A stretch of 64,000 nt of DNA, from positions 62,001 through 126,000 of the forward strand of contig JAZKBU010000009.1 of assembly GCA_040388375.1 (NCBI GenBank). The letters are read 5' to 3'. This DNA is from Bacteroidota bacterium (lineage in GTDB: Bacteria > Bacteroidota > Bacteroidia > UKL13-3). Shown here piece by piece: positions 15,042 to 24,554 of this stretch. How positions within the stretch are numbered: the first letter of the stretch is position 1; each line of letters begins with the position of its first letter. The position numbers were made by a program, and so were the translations under genes. The notes under the pieces are model-generated. The model was not told the DNA's origin, did no database searches, and worked only from the letters and a program-made list of their open reading frames with translations.

Positions 15042-16901
15042 ATGAGAACCTTTTTTTTACTCGTATTTATCTGTTTTTTACAATTTAAAGTGCATGCTAC
15101 TTTCGACACAAAAGCGGCATTTCAACTATTACAGGAACAGCGTTTAGCAGACCACGATGAAAAGGTTTTACAAACAGCTGATTCCATTATTAATAATACA
15201 GACGATAAAAAGAAATATCCTGACGTTATTTTCAGTTCCTATTATGCAAAAGCTGAAATTCAACAATTTAGGGGTGATCCGGAACAAGCCATAAAAAATT
15301 TAATTGATGCTTCTAATTACCTGCATTTAATTTCAAATAAAGCATTTGTATACAGGTATTACCTTACGCTGGGTATTGCTTATTACGCTGAGCAAGACTA
15401 CGAAAGTGCTTTAAAACAGTTTTATATATCACTCCACTATTGTAGGCTGGCAACCCATTTCCGCGATAGATATTGGGTACAGAACAATTTAGATAATATT
15501 GGCCTTTGTTACTTTAAGCTCCAAAACTACAAACTAGCAGAATATTACTATAGGAAGGCAATTGACGAATCTAAGAAAACAAGCAATTCGCAAGGTATGG
15601 TAGTAGCTTTAACCAATTTAGCTAAACTTTACCTAACACAAAACAAAACAAGTCAAGCCATTGCGCTATTTAAAGAGGCCATAACTATTAATAATGCAGC
15701 CAAACTTTTTTTACCCGACCTAAATGCAGAAATAAACATAAGTCTTCTTGGTATTTATATTGAACAGTTTAATCATCTTAAAGTAGTTGAGCAGATTAAA
15801 TTATTAGAATCTGTTAAACAGCATTTCAGCCAAAAAAACTTTGCCGATTATTATCTGGACTTATCAAATTATCAATTTGATAAAAAAGATTACGAAAACG
15901 CCTATAAAAACCTCATTCAGTCTAAACATATATACGATAGTTTAAATAATGCCTATAAAAAAATAAATTTAACCTCTAAAATTTTCGAAAACTACCAGGA
16001 AGAATATAGCAAAGCCGAATACGAAACACTGGAAGAGAATGAAGAAATTGCTTTTATTATTTTATATATAGCTATATTACTGCTTATTATTATTTTATTT
16101 TACATAGTTAATTCACAAAAAATAAAAATAAAAAACAAGCAACTTAAAGAGCTGAACGATAGTTTAATTTTAGAAAAACAAAAACAAGAGAAATTAAATA
16201 TTCAACTTCAAAACTCAGTTGATTTAAAAGACTACTCTATTGCCACCATTGCCCACGATATTAGAAACCCTATTGGAAGTATTAAGCTATTAGCAGAAAT
16301 ACTAAAGCGAGATATAGCTGATGAAAGAGTTAGCAAAGAAGATTTTGCGGAATGTTTTGATATGATTCATAAAAGTGCAGTAAATGGGCTGGATGTAATC
16401 AATGAACTTTTAGAAAGTGCTAAAATAAACAATATAAAAGACATTAATAAAGTACCGCTAAACCTTGACGATGTTTTAGCCAATGTTTTAAATGACTTAA
16501 AACAAGTAAGCATTGAAAAACAAATTACTATAGAAATTGAAACCATAGAAAAACCCATTATTGAGGGCGACCCTATTAAACTTTACCGGGTATTTGAAAA
16601 CTTAATAAGCAATGCTATTAAATTCAGTTATCCCAAATCAAAAATAACAATTACCCTTTCTAACACTGATTCAGAAATAGTTGTGGCCATTAAAGACAGC
16701 GGTACGGGTATAGACAGTGACCACTTAAACACGCTGTTTGACCCTTTTAACAAACATGCTAAACAAGGCACAAGCGGAGAAAAAACAATCGGTTTAGGGT
16801 TATCCATTACCAAACGAATAGTAGAAATTCACCATGGTAAAGTTTGGGTAGAAAGCAAGCTCAACGAAGGAAGTGTTTTTTACGTAGCGCTCAAAAAATA
16901 A
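15042..16901 (+). CDS. TPR-repeat sensor histidine kinase
   Basis: A 619-residue hybrid of the type common in Bacteroidota: a signal peptide (MRTFFLLVFICFLQFKVHA), periplasmic tetratricopeptide repeats from about residue 45 to 310 (for example NLDNIGLCYFKLQNYKLAEYY), one membrane helix near 334-355, a short coiled coil, then HisKA with the phosphoacceptor in IAHDIRNPIGS (His near 404) and an HATPase_c domain with NLISNAIKFS, DSGTGID and GLGLSI. No receiver or DNA-binding domain is attached, and no response regulator is adjacent, so it is an orphan sensor. mazG follows 10 bases later and is probably co-transcribed. Confidence 0.92.
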   Translation: MRTFFLLVFICFLQFKVHATFDTKAAFQLLQEQRLADHDEKVLQTADSIINNTDDKKKYPDVIFSSYYAKAEIQQFRGDPEQAIKNLIDASNYLHLISNKAFVYRYYLTLGIAYYAEQDYESALKQFYISLHYCRLATHFRDRYWVQNNLDNIGLCYFKLQNYKLAEYYYRKAIDESKKTSNSQGMVVALTNLAKLYLTQNKTSQAIALFKEAITINNAAKLFLPDLNAEINISLLGIYIEQFNHLKVVEQIKLLESVKQHFSQKNFADYYLDLSNYQFDKKDYENAYKNLIQSKHIYDSLNNAYKKINLTSKIFENYQEEYSKAEYETLEENEEIAFIILYIAILLLIIILFYIVNSQKIKIKNKQLKELNDSLILEKQKQEKLNIQLQNSVDLKDYSIATIAHDIRNPIGSIKLLAEILKRDIADERVSKEDFAECFDMIHKSAVNGLDVINELLESAKINNIKDINKVPLNLDDVLANVLNDLKQVSIEKQITIEIETIEKPIIEGDPIKLYRVFENLISNAIKFSYPKSKITITLSNTDSEIVVAIKDSGTGIDSDHLNTLFDPFNKHAKQGTSGEKTIGLGLSITKRIVEIHHGKVWVESKLNEGSVFYVALKK

Positions 16902-16910
16902 GATATTACA

Positions 16911-17693
16911 ATGAATACATTAAAAGATAAACACGATGCATTTGAACGCATGTTAACCATCATGGATGAGTTAAGAGAAAAATGTCCGTGGGATAAAAAA
17001 CAAACCTTAGAAAGCTTACGCCATTTAACTATAGAAGAAACTTATGAGTTAAGCGATTCCATTATAACCAATAACTTAGGTGAACTAAAAAAGGAATTAG
17101 GCGATGTTTTGTTACATATTATATTTTATGCAAAAATAGCCAGCGAACAAAACGAATTCGACATTGCTGACGTGATGAATACATTATGTGAGAAATTAAT
17201 TGTACGACACCCACATATATACGGTGATGTAATAGCCGAAACCGAAGAACAGGTAAAAGAAAACTGGGAACAAATAAAACTAAAAGAAGGTAACAAATCA
17301 GTGTTAAGTGGTGTAAGTGCTGGCATACCAAGCTTGGTAAAAGCCCTTCGTATGCAAGAAAAAGCAGCGCAGGTTGGTTTTGATTGGGAAACACCGGAAC
17401 AGGTTTGGGCCAAAGTAAACGAAGAGTTAGAGGAATTTAAGGAAGAGCTAGACATACCTAATAATCAAATAAAAACAGAGCAGGAATTTGGCGATTTGCT
17501 TTTTTCGTTGGTTAATTTAGCCCGTAAAAACGGCATAAATCCGGATAATGCATTGGAATACACCAATCAAAAGTTTAAAAACAGGTTTATGTTTATTGAA
17601 GAACGAGCCAATACCATGGAAAAAAAATTAACCGACCTCAATTTAACAGAAATGGACCTTATTTGGAATGAAAGTAAACAACATGGTCTTTAA
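16911..17693 (+). CDS. mazG: Nucleoside triphosphate pyrophosphohydrolase MazG
   Basis: A 260-residue full-length MazG with two tandem MazG domains. The first has LREKCPWDKKQTLESLRHLTIEETYEL with the EExxE and later ExxD metal-binding helices (LGDVLLHIIFYAKIA). The second contains GFDWETPEQVWAKVNEELEE and FGDLLFSLVNLARK. It hydrolyses NTPs to NMP and pyrophosphate, cleaning damaged nucleotides and modulating stress nucleotide pools. It follows the sensor kinase gene by 10 bases. Confidence 0.94.
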   Translation: MNTLKDKHDAFERMLTIMDELREKCPWDKKQTLESLRHLTIEETYELSDSIITNNLGELKKELGDVLLHIIFYAKIASEQNEFDIADVMNTLCEKLIVRHPHIYGDVIAETEEQVKENWEQIKLKEGNKSVLSGVSAGIPSLVKALRMQEKAAQVGFDWETPEQVWAKVNEELEEFKEELDIPNNQIKTEQEFGDLLFSLVNLARKNGINPDNALEYTNQKFKNRFMFIEERANTMEKKLTDLNLTEMDLIWNESKQHGL

Positions 17694-17881
17694 ACATTTA
17701 ACTGGCAGCATTTCTATGTAAGCAGCAAAATAAGCCACATACAACCAGTTGAAAGTAAGCTTTATGTCTTATTTTAATCTATTTAAATTATTCAAAAACA
17801 ATTTATTTTATTAAATTGTATTAGCTGAATTCATAAAAGTTTCGGTTTTTTCATTTTTTATGTTTTAATTTGCAAGCACAT

Positions 17882-18550
17882 ATGAGTAATTACGGAAAAA
17901 AAATAAGTTTAATATTAATAGCATTTTTACTTATTGCTAATATTAATGTTATAGCACAAAAAAAGATGCCGTTTAGTATTTACGTTAATGCGAATTATGC
18001 GTACACTGTTTTTGATGTAAATACAGCTAAAGCTGGATTTGGCGAATTAGGTGTTAGATTCAATGCATTTGATGGCCTTCAAATTGGTTTACAAGGAACC
18101 TATCATCAATTTACCAAAGATAATTTTGACCTACAAGCAGCAGCTTTATACTCTACAACTTTGATGGGTGCGGAGTTAAACGCCCTATATGAGTTTAAAG
18201 TACAAAACGATATTTTTGTTGGACCCGGAATAGGGTTTAACGTAAGTACATTTAAAAACGAAACTACATTTAACAATGAAGTAAAGGTTTCGAGTAACCT
18301 GACTAAACCTATTTATGTATACAGATTTTTTGTTAACGCCAGAAAAGCATTAACCAGCAAATTTGATATACAAGGCGGACTTTCATGGAATATGCCACAG
18401 TCTAAATATATGGATGGTGTTGCTTTACAGAAAAAAGGATTTGATACCGATAATTTTTTAGGCCTTCACATTGGCCTTGTTTACCACTTAGGATCTAAAG
18501 TTCCTAAACGCTTCTCACGTTCAAGAAGATTACGTTGTCCAAGATTTTAA
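17882..18550 (+). CDS. Outer-membrane beta-barrel protein
   Basis: About 222 residues from the ATG at 17882 (a TTG at 17870 is less likely). A signal peptide (ISLILIAFLLIANINVIAQ) is followed by alternating aromatic strands typical of a small porin-like barrel (GLQIGLQGTYHQF, IFVGPGIGFNVSTF, FLGLHIGLVYHLGS). After the last strand there is an unusual arginine-rich tail (RFSRSRRLRCPRF) ending in Phe. It has no assigned function. The 188 bases upstream hold no other gene; I see AT-rich sequence only. A strong terminator follows. Confidence 0.75.
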   Translation: MSNYGKKISLILIAFLLIANINVIAQKKMPFSIYVNANYAYTVFDVNTAKAGFGELGVRFNAFDGLQIGLQGTYHQFTKDNFDLQAAALYSTTLMGAELNALYEFKVQNDIFVGPGIGFNVSTFKNETTFNNEVKVSSNLTKPIYVYRFFVNARKALTSKFDIQGGLSWNMPQSKYMDGVALQKKGFDTDNFLGLHIGLVYHLGSKVPKRFSRSRRLRCPRF

Positions 18551-18553
18551 TAC

Positions 18554-18587
18554 AAAAAAAGCGATGAAAATTTCATCGCTTTTTTTA
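18554..18587. terminator. Bidirectional intrinsic terminator
   Basis: A perfect stem of about 15 base pairs (AAAAAAGCGATGAAA with TTTCATCGCTTTTTT) and a tiny loop, between convergent genes ending at 18550 and 18589. Confidence 0.88.
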
Positions 18588-18588
18588 T

Positions 18589-19197
18589 TTAGTTAATTTC
18601 ATCATAACTATCCCAAGACCTGATGGTAAAACCAACAAATATAGTTCTTGGCTCATTATCGTAAGATAAATTCAATACAAACCTACCATATATAGGAATA
18701 CAAGTACCAATGGTAAATGTTGGTAATAAACGGGCATCCTGCTTTTCTTCAATCCAATATTTAGTAGGATCAAATTTCTCCTGATACTCTTTATACACTT
18801 TCTTTTTTGTTATACCCATACCTATATACAAAGGTATTTTAGGGGTTAGTGTTATAACTAATGAAGGGGCAACAAAATAAGCATAGGAAATACTTTGTTC
18901 CCCAGTAAATAAATTATTAGCCCTGATGGAATCTAAAAATGGCTGGTCGCCTGCTTTACCTCTTACAGGCTCCATAAAATCCTTGATACCAAATCGGTAA
19001 CTGATAGCAAAACCCACTTTTTTAAAAAAAACATGATTCCCTCCCAACATTAGTTGTTCAGATGGAATAGCTCCCATGCCAAAACAATTGTAGGCAATAA
19101 ACTTTTGCATATGCGTTTTATTTTCCCTATTGGCATATTGAGCAAAAACGGGTGCAGTAAAAAGAATAAACAGTCCTAATAATATATTTTTTTTCAT
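18589..19197 (-). CDS. Secreted or outer-membrane protein of unknown function
   Basis: A 202-residue protein with a signal peptide (MKKNILLGLFILFTAPVFAQ) followed by amphipathic strands (VGFAISYRFGIKD, LVITLTPKIPLYIGMGITKKK, RFVLNLSYDNEPRTIFVGFTIRSW). This is consistent with an eight-stranded barrel, or a periplasmic beta protein. No family recognised. The start at 19197 lies 33 bases from the divergent trmD frame, so the two promoters must be very close or overlap. Confidence 0.7.
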   Translation of the reverse strand: MKKNILLGLFILFTAPVFAQYANRENKTHMQKFIAYNCFGMGAIPSEQLMLGGNHVFFKKVGFAISYRFGIKDFMEPVRGKAGDQPFLDSIRANNLFTGEQSISYAYFVAPSLVITLTPKIPLYIGMGITKKKVYKEYQEKFDPTKYWIEEKQDARLLPTFTIGTCIPIYGRFVLNLSYDNEPRTIFVGFTIRSWDSYDEIN

Positions 19198-19251
19198 AGC
19201 GGGCGAAAATAAAATTTATAATTTCATTTAATGACTATTATTTTGCAGCTG

Positions 19252-19926
19252 ATGCGAATAGATATAATTACCCTACATCCTCCTTTAATTGAAAATGTAT
19301 TTAACCACTCTATTTTAAAAAGAGCCCAAGAAAAAGGGATAGTAGAAATTGTTTTGCATAACCTACGCGATTATGGATTGGGTAAACACAAGCAAGCAGA
19401 CGATTATGCCTTTGGTGGCGGAGCAGGTATGGTTATGATGATAGAACCCATTGATAATTGTATAGCAGCCTTAAAAGCAGAACGCACCTACGATGAAATT
19501 ATATACATGAGTCCAGATGGGGAGGAATTTGTACAGTCAACGGCTAACCAATTATCATCCTTAAAAAATATCATTATTTTATGTGGGCACTATAAAGGTA
19601 TTGATGAACGCATAAGGCAATATTTAGTAACCAAAGAAATTTCTATTGGAAATTATGTACTTACCGGGGGTGAATTAGCCGCTGCTGTTATAGTTGATGC
19701 CGTTGTACGTTTAATTCCGGGAGTTTTAAACGATGCACAATCAGCTTTAAGTGATTCGTTTCAAGACGATTTAATTAGTCCGCCAGTTTACACAAAACCA
19801 TTTGAATACAAAGGTTGGACTGTTCCCGAAATACTTTTAAGTGGCCATCAGGCCAAAATAGAAGAGTGGAAAATGCAGCAATCCATTGAAAGGACGAAGC
19901 AACGAAGACCTAATTTGCTCAAATAA
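19252..19926 (+). CDS. trmD: tRNA (guanine37-N1)-methyltransferase
   Basis: A 224-residue TrmD from the ATG at 19252, giving the family start [10 protein letters not shown]; an earlier ATG at 19231 adds seven residues and is less likely. The knotted SPOUT fold shows [37 protein letters not shown] and the C-terminal RRPNLL. It methylates G37 of tRNAs with SAM, preventing frameshifting. It is followed by rplS, as in many bacteria, but rimM and rpsP are not next to it here. Confidence 0.96.
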   Translation: MRIDIITLHPPLIENVFNHSILKRAQEKGIVEIVLHNLRDYGLGKHKQADDYAFGGGAGMVMMIEPIDNCIAALKAERTYDEIIYMSPDGEEFVQSTANQLSSLKNIIILCGHYKGIDERIRQYLVTKEISIGNYVLTGGELAAAVIVDAVVRLIPGVLNDAQSALSDSFQDDLISPPVYTKPFEYKGWTVPEILLSGHQAKIEEWKMQQSIERTKQRRPNLLK

Positions 19927-19968
19927 ATAAGGCTTCAAATATTTTTAAATTATTTGCAGAAAAAATAT

Positions 19969-19998
19969 TTGCATTTTTATAAAATAGACTTACTTTCG
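19969..19998 (+). promoter_or_regulatory. Promoter of rplS
   Basis: TTG at 19969-19971, 19 bases, then TACTTTCG at 19991-19998 (one base off TAnnTTTG), 28 bases before the rplS ATG. It allows rplS to be transcribed apart from trmD. Confidence 0.65.
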
Positions 19999-20025
19999 CA
20001 GTCCAATTTTTTGACCAGAATAGTT

Positions 20026-20382
20026 ATGAATTATACAGAAGCAATAAAATTAGTTGAATCAGAATTTACAACAGGAAAAACATTTCCTACTTTTAAAGCT
20101 GGTGATACTATAAACGTATATTACAAAATCAGAGAAGGTGCTAAAGAGCGCATTCAGCAATATCAAGGTGTTTGTCTACAACGTAGAAATTCTAGCATTG
20201 CAGAAACTTTTACAGTTCGTAAAATTTCTAACGGTGTTGGTGTTGAACGTATTTTCCCTTTATACAGCTTAAATATTGATAAAATAGAGGTGGTCAGCCG
20301 CGGAAAAGTTCGCAGGGCTCGTTTGTTCTACTTACGCGCTTTAACTGGTAAAGCTGCCAAAATCAAAGAGAAAAGAGGTTAG
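20026..20382 (+). CDS. rplS: 50S ribosomal protein L19
   Basis: A 118-residue L19 from the ATG at 20026 ([14 protein letters not shown]); the frame runs 24 codons further upstream, across the promoter, so that extension is not coding. Core motifs are [51 protein letters not shown] and [19 protein letters not shown]. It lies at the 30S-50S interface near the bridge region. It ends in a clear terminator. Confidence 0.97.
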   Translation: MNYTEAIKLVESEFTTGKTFPTFKAGDTINVYYKIREGAKERIQQYQGVCLQRRNSSIAETFTVRKISNGVGVERIFPLYSLNIDKIEVVSRGKVRRARLFYLRALTGKAAKIKEKRG

Positions 20383-20406
20383 TTTTTTCATAGTTAAATT
20401 GGAAAG

Positions 20407-20440
20407 CCCTAATTCATTCATTGAATTGGGGTTTTTTTTT
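20407..20440 (+). terminator. Intrinsic terminator of rplS
   Basis: A 10-base-pair stem (CCCTAATTCA with TGAATTGGGG, one G-U pair) around a 5-base loop, followed by nine T residues. Confidence 0.88.
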
Positions 20441-20503
20441 GAAAATTTTTATTTATTAATCAAACAAAATGAATGGCATTAATTAATTTGCCAGCTTAAT
20501 TAT

Positions 20504-23185
20504 ATGACAAAAGAAATTTCTAAAACATACAGCCCACAAGCTATAGAAGACAAATGGTATAGCTACTGGTTAGACAATAAATATTTTCACGCTACTCCTG
20601 ACGAAAGAGAACCATACTGTATAGTTATTCCCCCACCCAATGTTACAGGTGTTTTACACATGGGTCATATGCTAAACAATACTATTCAGGATGTTTTAAC
20701 TCGTAGAGCACGTATGCAAGGCAAAAATGCTTGCTGGGTTCCGGGAACAGACCATGCCAGTATTGCAACAGAAGCTAAAGTTGTTCAAATGTTACGCGAA
20801 CGTGGTATAAAAAAATCGGATTTAAGCAGAGAAGATTTTTTAAAATATGCCTGGGAATGGAAAGAAAAGTATGGCGGAATTATACTGGAGCAACTTAAAA
20901 AATTAGGTGCCAGTTGCGATTGGGATAGAACCCGTTTCACCATGGAACCCAATTTAAGTGAGGCAGTAATTGAAGTATTTATTGACCTGTATAATAAAGG
21001 ATTAATTTACCGTGAGTTACGTATGGTAAACTGGGATCCACAAGGTAAAACAGCTTTGAGCGATGAGGAGGTTATTTATAAAGATGTACAGTCAAAACTG
21101 TATTATATAAAATATTATTTAACTGAAAAATCGAAAACAGAAATTCAAAATTCGGATTTTGTTGTTATTGCTACTACCCGTCCTGAAACTATTTTGGCTG
21201 ATACAGCTATTTGTGTAAATCCTAATGATGAACGTTTTAAGCATTTAATTGGTAAAAAAGTTTTGGTTCCTTTTATTAACCGTGAAATTGAAATTATAGC
21301 CGATGAATATGTAGCCATGGATTTTGGTACCGGTTGCTTAAAAGTTACGCCTGCTCACGATAAAAACGATTACGATTTAGGTAAAAAACACCAACTTGAA
21401 GTAATTGATATTTTAAACGAAGAAGGCTTTTTAAATGAAAAAGCGCAAGATGAACGCTACATAGGTAAAGACCGTTTTGCTGTACGTAAGCAAATTGCTG
21501 TTGATTTAGAAGAAGCAGGACATCTTTTAAAAATAGATGAGTACAAAAACCAAGTTGGTACCAGTGAAAGAACCGGTGCTGTAATTGAACCCCGCTTAAC
21601 ATTACAGTGGTGGATTGATATGAAGAAATTTTTGGCTAAAAACCCGCAGGTATTGGATGCGGTAATGAGCGATGAAATTAAGTTTCATCCTGCCAACATG
21701 AAAAATACCTACAAGCACTGGATTGACAATATTAAAGACTGGTGTATCAGTCGCCAACTTTGGTGGGGGCAACAAATACCTGCGTGGTATGATGAAACAG
21801 GAAATTATATTGTTGCAAAAACGAAGGAAGAAGCGATTGAGAAATTCAAAATCCAAAATCCAAAATCCGAAATCCAAAATATTAAGCAGGATGAAGATGT
21901 GTTAGATACTTGGTTCAGCTCTTGGTTATGGCCAATTAGTGTTTTTGATGGCTTTAAAGAAAAAAATAACGAAGACATCAAATATTTTTATCCGACCAAT
22001 GATTTAGTAACTGCTCCTGAAATTATGTTTTTTTGGGTAGCCCGTATGATTATGGCCGGATACGAATGGATGGGGCAAAAACCATTTAGCAATGTTTATT
22101 ATACCGGAATTGTACGCGATAAACAACGTAGAAAAATGAGCAAATCATTGGGTAATTCTCCTGATCCATTGGATTTAATTGCACAGTATGGGGCTGATGG
22201 TGTACGAATGGGTATGCTTATTTGCAGTCCTGCCGGTAACGATATTTTATTTGACGAAAGCCAAGTAGAACAAGGCCGAAACTTTGCCAATAAAATTTGG
22301 AATGCTTTCCGTTTGGTAAAAGGTTTTGAAGTAAAACCTGATAGTGAATTTGCTGCTGATTTATTGGCAAGCAATACCATTTCAGCACAATGGTTTGAAA
22401 CCAGATTCAACACAGCCTTACTGGAAATTGAAGAAAAATGTAAAGACTACAAATTAAGCGAAGCCTTAATGATGATTTACAAACTGATTTGGGACGATTA
22501 CTGTGCTTGGTACTTGGAAATGATTAAACCAGTTTACGGTGAACCATTGAACGAAAGTACTTACCAAACAACAGTTCATTTCTTTGAGCAATTAATGAAA
22601 GTATTGCATCCGTTTATGCCTTTTATTACCGAAGAAATTTGGCAAGAATTAGCAGAAAGAAAAGAAGGTGAAAGCATTTGTGTTGCCGCATATCCAACTG
22701 TAGAGACGTTGCATGCAGCATCTACTAAAGCAGTGTCCCCACAATTAAACAATACATTTGAAACCATTACGAAAGTACGTGAATTGCGCAACAGTAAAGG
22801 TATTAGCCCTAAAGAAGCTTTTGAAATAGTTATAAGCACAACTCAAATTAATTTGTACGAACCATATCAGTTTTTAATAAAAAAACTAGCTAATGTTTCA
22901 AGTATTCAATTCAATATAGAAGCGCCTAATTTTGTTTCATTACCTGTTGCTACAGACCAAGTATTTGTAAAACTAAATATTGAAATTGATGCGGAAGCTG
23001 AACGTGAAAAAATTAACAAGGAAATAGAATACCTAACCGGCTTTATGGCTAGTGTTGATGTTAAATTAAGTAACGAAAAATTTGTAGCCAATGCCAAACC
23101 TGATTTGGTTGAGAAAGAGCGTCAGAAGAAAGCAGATGCTATGGCTAAAATAGAAATATTGAAGCAAGGTTTAGCTGGTTTATAA
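20504..23185 (+). CDS. valS: Valyl-tRNA synthetase
   Basis: An 893-residue class Ia synthetase: HMGHML (HIGH motif) in PPPNVTGVLHMGHML near 40-55, the CP1 editing domain (about 170-400; VIATTRPETILADTA, GTGCLKVTPAHD), KMSKS in RRKMSKSLGN near 545, an anticodon-binding domain, and a C-terminal coiled coil (EAEREKINKEIEYL). It charges tRNA-Val. Two oddities are repeat-derived inserts: an EIQNSDF segment near residue 215 and KFKIQNPKSEIQNIKQ near 447-462, coded by a 7-base tandem repeat. Both keep the frame. Single gene with a terminator. Confidence 0.97.
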   Translation: MTKEISKTYSPQAIEDKWYSYWLDNKYFHATPDEREPYCIVIPPPNVTGVLHMGHMLNNTIQDVLTRRARMQGKNACWVPGTDHASIATEAKVVQMLRERGIKKSDLSREDFLKYAWEWKEKYGGIILEQLKKLGASCDWDRTRFTMEPNLSEAVIEVFIDLYNKGLIYRELRMVNWDPQGKTALSDEEVIYKDVQSKLYYIKYYLTEKSKTEIQNSDFVVIATTRPETILADTAICVNPNDERFKHLIGKKVLVPFINREIEIIADEYVAMDFGTGCLKVTPAHDKNDYDLGKKHQLEVIDILNEEGFLNEKAQDERYIGKDRFAVRKQIAVDLEEAGHLLKIDEYKNQVGTSERTGAVIEPRLTLQWWIDMKKFLAKNPQVLDAVMSDEIKFHPANMKNTYKHWIDNIKDWCISRQLWWGQQIPAWYDETGNYIVAKTKEEAIEKFKIQNPKSEIQNIKQDEDVLDTWFSSWLWPISVFDGFKEKNNEDIKYFYPTNDLVTAPEIMFFWVARMIMAGYEWMGQKPFSNVYYTGIVRDKQRRKMSKSLGNSPDPLDLIAQYGADGVRMGMLICSPAGNDILFDESQVEQGRNFANKIWNAFRLVKGFEVKPDSEFAADLLASNTISAQWFETRFNTALLEIEEKCKDYKLSEALMMIYKLIWDDYCAWYLEMIKPVYGEPLNESTYQTTVHFFEQLMKVLHPFMPFITEEIWQELAERKEGESICVAAYPTVETLHAASTKAVSPQLNNTFETITKVRELRNSKGISPKEAFEIVISTTQINLYEPYQFLIKKLANVSSIQFNIEAPNFVSLPVATDQVFVKLNIEIDAEAEREKINKEIEYLTGFMASVDVKLSNEKFVANAKPDLVEKERQKKADAMAKIEILKQGLAGL
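21847..21880. repeat. 7-bp tandem repeat inside valS
   Basis: CAAAATC repeats at 21847, 21854 and 21861, then CGAAATC at 21868 and CAAAAT at 21875, about five units in frame within valS. A related sequence, AAATTCAAAATTCGGATTTT, occurs at 21141-21160 in the same gene. Because 7 is not a multiple of 3, only some copy numbers preserve the frame. Confidence 0.85.
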
Positions 23186-23200
23186 TAATCATCTTTAATA

Positions 23201-23231
23201 AAAAAAGCCACTCTTTTGGAGTGGCTTTTTT
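23201..23231. terminator. Bidirectional intrinsic terminator
   Basis: A perfect 13-base-pair stem (AAAAAAGCCACTC with GAGTGGCTTTTTT) around a TTTTG loop, between valS (ends 23185) and the minus-strand gene ending at 23235. Confidence 0.9.
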
Positions 23232-23234
23232 TTA

Positions 23235-24548
23235 TTATTCATTATCTACCAATTGTTTCATTTTTCCTTCCATTAAGCGGTCATTGAATTTTTGAATAAC
23301 CTTTTCGTATTCATTGATATTAAACAACGCTTTTTTCTTACGCATATAAGCTATTATATCTCCATCAGGAAATAACCCCATATCATTACGAGGCACGTTA
23401 AATGGTTTTGGTAATGCCTGCATCTTATCATCGTATACATGTAACCCATAAGTAAACTTATTGGAGAACTCTGATAAATCATCGCAAAACGAGGCAATAA
23501 AGAAATTAGATGAATCAAAATCGTCCGGTTCGGGCATTACCTCTCCCTGTTGGTTTAAGAAAACGTTATTGAAATTTTTATTGACAATTTTCAATGCGGA
23601 AGTATCGTAAAAGAACAACACTTTACTAAACTTATAATTTTTAGTAAACTTCTCAACCACCATTTTATTGGTAGCTTCCTGCTGAAAGTGTAATTGTTGA
23701 ATTTCTGAATATTTTTCTAACTCACGCAATACTTTTTCTTCGTTGGGGTTTGTAGTTGGTAACATTACCAAAAGGGTACCTTTACTTAATTTTAATAATT
23801 GTTTCTGTGTTTCTTCGTTTTCATCAAACAAAACCTTTCCTATTTGTACCGCACTTAATCTTATACCTAATTCAAATAAATCAGGGCGCCCTTTAACATA
23901 ATTAATATTATTCTGATTGGTAAAACTATGTACATACTTTATATCAAAATTACCTATTGAGCTAAACTTAAAACTCAAGCCCAACATGCCTGAAAAATCA
24001 AAATCACCTGCTTTGTTTTTATTGGCATCAACTCCACCTTGTGCTAATCTGTACTCGCCATTTTCTAATATTTCTGTATAGCTATACAATAAAAAGGATG
24101 GTCTGACACCTAAAATAATTCTAAAGTCAGAGCTGCTTCTATCCGGTATTAAATGCAAGGCAAACGAAGGGTCATAATAATAACCGCCATACTGGTTATC
24201 TAAATTTCGTTCTCTGCTGCTAATAATATTTAATGCTACGGGTTCAATGGCGTAATCCCATAAACTTACAAAACTATTTACATAATACTTGTTAAAAGGC
24301 CTGGTTAAAAATAAGCTTATGCGGGGTAGTGCTCTACCGGAATAGTTACCATATTGAGCTCCTAATAAATTAAAGTTTACATCTAAACCCACTCCAAAAT
24401 TTAAATTATTAGGGTCCATTTTATGCAACAATAATTTTTTTGTAGCTGGAGGTGTTGTTACTTCCTTACTTTTTTTTACTTGCGCAAAAACACTGTTAAA
24501 ACTTAAACAAAGCGTTAAAATATATAAATACGTACTTATTTTTTTCAT
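23235..24548 (-). CDS. Outer-membrane barrel protein with C-terminal soluble domain
   Basis: A 437-residue protein with a signal peptide (MKKISTYLYILTLCLSFNSVFAQ). Residues about 45-235 are alternating beta strands with aromatic ends, as in a barrel. From about 250 the character changes: LSKGTLLVMLPTTNPNEEKVLRELEKY looks like the start of an alpha/beta domain, followed by charged helices (FNINEYEKVIQKFNDRLMEGKMKQ). I do not recognise either half. The gene starts 6 bases after queG and shares its transcript, although there is no obvious functional link. Confidence 0.7.
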   Translation of the reverse strand: MKKISTYLYILTLCLSFNSVFAQVKKSKEVTTPPATKKLLLHKMDPNNLNFGVGLDVNFNLLGAQYGNYSGRALPRISLFLTRPFNKYYVNSFVSLWDYAIEPVALNIISSRERNLDNQYGGYYYDPSFALHLIPDRSSSDFRIILGVRPSFLLYSYTEILENGEYRLAQGGVDANKNKAGDFDFSGMLGLSFKFSSIGNFDIKYVHSFTNQNNINYVKGRPDLFELGIRLSAVQIGKVLFDENEETQKQLLKLSKGTLLVMLPTTNPNEEKVLRELEKYSEIQQLHFQQEATNKMVVEKFTKNYKFSKVLFFYDTSALKIVNKNFNNVFLNQQGEVMPEPDDFDSSNFFIASFCDDLSEFSNKFTYGLHVYDDKMQALPKPFNVPRNDMGLFPDGDIIAYMRKKKALFNINEYEKVIQKFNDRLMEGKMKQLVDNE

Positions 24549-24554
24549 GTTAGC

